Assembly (NCBI GenBank): GCA_043801235.1
Contig: JAZDMF010000131.1
Coordinates: 1-9,362 of the forward strand
Source of the DNA: DAOQAK01 sp043801235
Lineage (GTDB): Bacteria; Bacteroidota; Bacteroidia; Bacteroidales; CG2-30-32-10
DNA: 9,362 bases
Direction of reading: 5' to 3'
This document shows positions 7,656-9,362 of the stretch, piece after piece. Within the stretch, counting starts at the first letter, position 1, and the number at the start of each line of letters is the position of its first letter. The position numbers and the translations under genes were made by a program. A model generated the notes under the pieces. The model had not been told where the DNA came from and ran no database searches. It worked only from the letters and a program-made list of their open reading frames with translations.

Positions 7656-7980
7656 TTTTTGTATTGTCACTTATCATTGTCAACGAATCAATTTGCACAT
7701 AAGGATTCGCAGATGGAACACACATATATGTATACACGCCATTAAGATAATTTGAAATTCCAGCTTGAGTCCTCGTAATTTCATCTGATAAGAATTTGTC
7801 ATATGTAATGTAGTTATTGTTCCATTCAGAAGTGTCAAGTACAGGTAATGACAAGCAATAGTCAATTGGAAAAACAACAGTGTCATTTGGAGTATTGTTG
7901 AATTTAATCAGTGTCTCTTTTGGGATGCCGCAAGATGAAATAGCGAGTAATATAATGGGGACTAATATTTGTCTGTACAT
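7558..7980 (-). CDS. Small lipoprotein of unknown function, probably 3'-truncated
   Basis: No family is recognised. The frame extends upstream to an ATG at 8052, but those residues lie in the palindromic repeat. The start chosen is the ATG at 7978-7980, because it begins a lipoprotein signal: MYRQ, a hydrophobic stretch, then AISSC with Cys17 as the lipidation site. That gives 140 residues. The mature part is polar and contains no known motif. The last 17 or so residues (from about VQSAIIKELTRRPYR) are encoded antisense to the truncated membrane-protein gene, so the native C-terminus has been replaced at the junction near 7610. The gene starts about 15 bases from the end of palindrome A, as a cassette gene would. 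It is AT-rich, unlike the adjacent repeat. Confidence 0.6.
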   Translation of the reverse strand: MYRQILVPIILLAISSCGIPKETLIKFNNTPNDTVVFPIDYCLSLPVLDTSEWNNNYITYDKFLSDEITRTQAGISNYLNGVYTYMCVPSANPYVQIDSLTMISDNTKIIGDWKIVCNRTISFESVQSAIIKELTRRPYR

Positions 7981-7994
7981 AATATTAATAATGT

Positions 7995-8180
7995 TGCTAA
8001 CGACCGGTGCTGGTGCGAGGCGGGACGTCGAACGAGGACTTGTCTGGAGCACGGACTATTTGAAGCTCCGACCCCAAGTCAACCACGGTCAAGTCCAGCC
8101 TGCCCGATTGAGTCGTTCAGGCGGGCGAACGAAACTGTCCGGAGAACATGTCCGCCGCTTGCAAAAGACGCAAGTTAGCA
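7995..8180. repeat. Palindromic repeat A (attC-like cassette boundary)
   Basis: This 186-base GC-rich element has perfect 7-base inverted ends, TGCTAAC (7995-8001) and GTTAGCA (8174-8180). Inside, GGCGGGAC (8019-8026) pairs with GTCCGCC (8150-8156) with one bulged G, and GGACTTG (8036-8042) pairs with CAAGTCC (8090-8096). Bases 8125-8176 are identical to 9102-9153 of repeat B. It differs from B by about 27 extra bases near 8098-8124, which carry GCCTG/CAGGC and GCCCG/CGGGC complementary pairs. It separates the lipoprotein gene from hepT, lying within about 15 bases of each. The R''/R'-like ends and long imperfect palindrome resemble integron attC sites, but the length exceeds the usual range and the ends match RYYYAAC/GTTRRRY only in part. 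Confidence 0.75.
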
Positions 8181-8188
8181 GTAGTATA

Positions 8189-8518
8189 TTATTTAATTTT
8201 CTTTAACCCTTTTTGTAAAATTGGAAGGTCTTGCTCAATTGTTTTCCAGATAACCTCGATGTCAACGCCAAGATAGTCATGTATTAATTTGTCTCGCATA
8301 CCTGAGATTTCCTTCCAGGGAATTTCAAAATAAACTTTCTTGAAATCAGAAGAGATTTTTTTGCTTGCTTCACCAATGACTTCAAAATTCCTGATTATCG
8401 CATCTTGAAGTAATTCGTTTTTTGAAAACTCTTTTTTGTCAATGTCCTTAACATATTTGCGAATTTTTCTTATGCATTGTAGAATATGATCAACGTATGC
8501 AAGGTCGTTTTTATGCAT
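8189..8518 (-). CDS. hepT: HepT-like HEPN ribonuclease toxin
   Basis: The 109-residue product belongs to the HepT (formerly DUF86) family of minimal HEPN proteins, which act as RNases and are toxins of HepT-MntA systems. Seen: an all-helical charged sequence and the catalytic RX4HXY motif RDKLIHDY, with Arg75, His80 and Tyr82. In studied systems MntA AMPylates the tyrosine of this motif to silence the toxin, and that tyrosine is present here. The gene is complete and overlaps the 3' end of mntA by 8 bases, so antitoxin and toxin are probably translated together. Its stop lies 9 bases from the end of palindrome A. Roles such as plasmid or cassette stabilisation or phage defence are inference. 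Confidence 0.9.
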   Translation of the reverse strand: MHKNDLAYVDHILQCIRKIRKYVKDIDKKEFSKNELLQDAIIRNFEVIGEASKKISSDFKKVYFEIPWKEISGMRDKLIHDYLGVDIEVIWKTIEQDLPILQKGLKKIK

Positions 8519-8801
8519 AATAAATTATTTTAAGGTCATGTTGAATTTGAGCTTTTATTCTTTTATTTTTTATTGCACCTTCAGTAATCAAGTCAACCTT
8601 AAAACCAAGTCTTTTACTAAGGTCATTTTCGATTTTTATTAATTGCAAAAGGGAAGGAGTGTCTTTGAATTTTATTAATAAATCAATGTCACTGTTCGCC
8701 TTTTGTTCATTCCTGGCATATGAGCCAAAAATCCCCACTCTTTGAAGGTTGTAGGGTTTAAGGTAGTCTAGAATAATATGTTCAATTTCTTGACGGCTCA
8801 T
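8511..8801 (-). CDS. mntA: MntA-like minimal nucleotidyltransferase antitoxin
   Basis: The 96-residue product is a minimal nucleotidyltransferase of the MNT family, partner of HepT. Seen: GSYAR (26-30) and SDIDLL (37-42) in the GSxxRxxxxxxSDxDL pattern, with Asp38 and Asp40 as metal-binding residues and Asp70 in KVDLIT as the third acidic residue. With all three present it should be catalytically competent, neutralising the toxin by adding AMP to the HEPN tyrosine, as shown for the Shewanella pair. It precedes hepT, overlapping it by 8 bases, and has its own promoter-like sequence upstream. The length is typical. Confidence 0.9.
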   Translation of the reverse strand: MSRQEIEHIILDYLKPYNLQRVGIFGSYARNEQKANSDIDLLIKFKDTPSLLQLIKIENDLSKRLGFKVDLITEGAIKNKRIKAQIQHDLKIIYYA

Positions 8802-8814
8802 ATTAAAATTTTAT

Positions 8815-8845
8815 CAAAAATAACGATAATTTGTTTATTGTCAAA
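8815..8845 (-). promoter_or_regulatory. Promoter of mntA-hepT (TTTG-N19-TAnnTTTG)
   Basis: Read on the - strand, TTTG (8842-8845) is followed after exactly 19 bases by TATTTTTG (8815-8822), then 13 bases and the mntA ATG. Both boxes and the spacing match the Bacteroidota -33/-7 consensus, making this the best promoter in the window. It means the pair carries its own expression signal and need not rely on a neighbouring promoter. Confidence 0.65.
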
Positions 8846-8930
8846 ATGTATATTTGATCACCCCTAATATATCATATCAGCACACAATTATCGAGTGAGC
8901 ATTTTTGCGAATGAGCTATTGTTTGCTGAT

Positions 8931-8953
8931 GTAACAGTCGAAGTCGACGTTAC
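8931..8953. repeat. Compact hairpin with a single bulged A
   Basis: GTAAC (8931-8935) pairs with GTTAC (8949-8953). Inside that, GTCG (8937-8940) pairs with CGAC (8945-8948) around the loop AAGT, leaving one unpaired A at 8936. The stem is nine perfect base pairs with one extrahelical base. No T-run follows on either side, so it is not a standard terminator. It lies 45 bases from palindrome B. Confidence 0.55.
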
Positions 8954-8998
8954 GATTGCAGAAGAATGCAGTTATCACATGTATCGAATAGATATTGG

Positions 8999-9157
8999 TG
9001 CTAACGGCACGCGGCTTTTGCTGGCGGACTGTCGACCGCGGACTTGTCTGGAGACGGGACTAATTGAAGCTCCGACTCCAAGTTAACCGTGGTCATGTCC
9101 AGCGAACGAAACTGTCCGGAGAACATGTCCGCCGCTTGCAAAAGACGCAAGTTGGCT
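8999..9157. repeat. Palindromic repeat B (attC-like cassette boundary)
   Basis: This is the second copy of the GC-rich palindrome, 159 bases long, with ends TGCTAAC (8999-9005) and GTTGGCT (9151-9157). Clear arm pairings are CTTTTGC (9015-9021) with GCAAAAG (9138-9144), GGCGGAC (9023-9029) with GTCCGCC (9127-9133), and CGGAC (9039-9043) with GTCCG (9114-9118). One unpaired base on one side faces four on the other between the first two stems. A central GGAG/CTCC hairpin (9050-9073) is possible. The right arm (9102-9153) is identical to that of repeat A, while the outer left arm is quite different. It closes the mntA-hepT unit on the right. Confidence 0.75.
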
Positions 9158-9162
9158 GCTGC

Positions 9163-9362
9163 GTGTGTCCTGAGTTGTTACAGGGTACGAAGATAGTAAA
9201 CGTTCTTTGAAGTAGCAACAAAACTTTTGATAAGATGGTAGACATAATAAACTTGTCGTTGAAAGTCTGGAAACGAGTTGAACTCCGAGAGTAAGGATAT
9301 ATTCAGAAGTCTCACGGAACGATAGACAACGAGCAATTTATTATGAGAGGCCTACCGATGAA
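9163..9362 (+). mobile_element. Possible 5' end of a group II intron (cut by the window edge)
   Basis: Immediately after palindrome B the sequence changes to about 200 bases of non-coding, structured-looking DNA. It begins GTGTG, which fits the 5' group II intron consensus GTGYG, followed by a CCTG/CAGG mini-stem (9169-9182). It then has the style of domain I of Bacteroidota introns, with segments such as CTGGAAACGAGTTGAACTCC and GGAACGATAGACAACGAGC. The intron-encoded protein and domain V would lie beyond the window, so the call rests on recognition of style only. Alternatives are another structured RNA or an unrelated non-coding cassette. Confidence 0.35.

Larger units (their letters stand above)
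8802..8998. other. Intergenic region between mntA and palindrome B
   Basis: Apart from the mntA promoter and a hairpin at 8931-8953, nothing coding is supported. A forward frame from a GTG at 8895 runs into palindrome B, but its downstream part is repeat sequence and it shows no family motif. If this is one cassette, its gene content is only mntA-hepT, and this stretch is the 5' non-coding part. Confidence 0.5.

Noticed and set aside
7880..8206. Forward-strand frame of 108 codons through palindrome A
   Set aside because: Most of it translates the palindromic repeat and antisense lipoprotein sequence. The same peptide pattern (RTCLE..GL.EAPTPS) appears in palindrome B only because the DNA is repeated.
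8895..9086. Forward-strand frame of 63 codons with a GTG start
   Set aside because: Its second half is palindrome B and its first half covers the hairpin. There is no motif and no promoter, so it is probably not a gene.
7995..9157. CRISPR-like arrangement of two repeats
   Set aside because: The repeats are over 150 bases, palindromic, only two in number and separated by genes rather than short spacers.

Overview
The window looks like a piece of a Bacteroidota chromosome, most likely Bacteroidales-like. The best evidence is the run holB, ricT (PSP1 domain), gldH and a class A penicillin-binding protein, because GldH is a gliding/type IX secretion-associated lipoprotein confined to this phylum. 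Other support comes from lipoprotein signals with a hydrophobic stretch followed by Ser-Cys, AT-rich genes without clear Shine-Dalgarno sequences, and promoter candidates that match the Bacteroidota -7 consensus TAnnTTTG. No rRNA, tRNA or CRISPR array was seen.

Layout. (1) Positions 1 to about 187 hold unassigned sequence with two small hairpins. It ends abruptly inside an acyl/acetyl-CoA synthetase gene, of which only the C-terminal half (to 985) remains. (2) Positions 986-1242 are intergenic and carry an unusual degenerate tract with a 7-base period. (3) Positions 1243-6329 are the conserved housekeeping block on the + strand: holB (DNA polymerase III delta'), a promoter, then ricT, gldH and the bifunctional peptidoglycan synthase. 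The last three are joined by two ATGA stop/start overlaps and probably form one translationally coupled operon. (4) Positions 6330-6565 are AT-rich intergenic sequence with a second, T-rich heptamer tract just before a GtrB/DPM1-type polyprenyl-phosphate glycosyltransferase (6566-7501). (5) A membrane-protein gene starts at 7524 but is cut off after about 29 codons, near 7610.

From about 7610 to the right end the character changes. Genes lie on the - strand and GC-rich repeats appear. The cut falls between the truncated membrane-protein gene and the truncated 3' end of a small lipoprotein gene. Next come a large imperfect palindrome (7995-8180), a HepT/MntA toxin-antitoxin pair in its own promoter-bearing unit, a second copy of the palindrome (8999-9157), and about 200 bases of structured-looking sequence that may be the 5' end of a group II intron. 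The arrangement of gene unit, palindrome, gene unit, palindrome, with TGCTAAC/GTTAGCA ends, resembles an integron cassette array with attC-like sites but no integrase in view. This is the most interesting part of the window.

The housekeeping genes concern replication (holB) and the cell envelope (gldH, penicillin-binding protein, glycosyltransferase). The accessory tail looks like acquired cassette DNA that has interrupted the envelope locus. The family calls for the housekeeping genes and the toxin-antitoxin pair are firm. The attC-like and group II intron interpretations are hypotheses.
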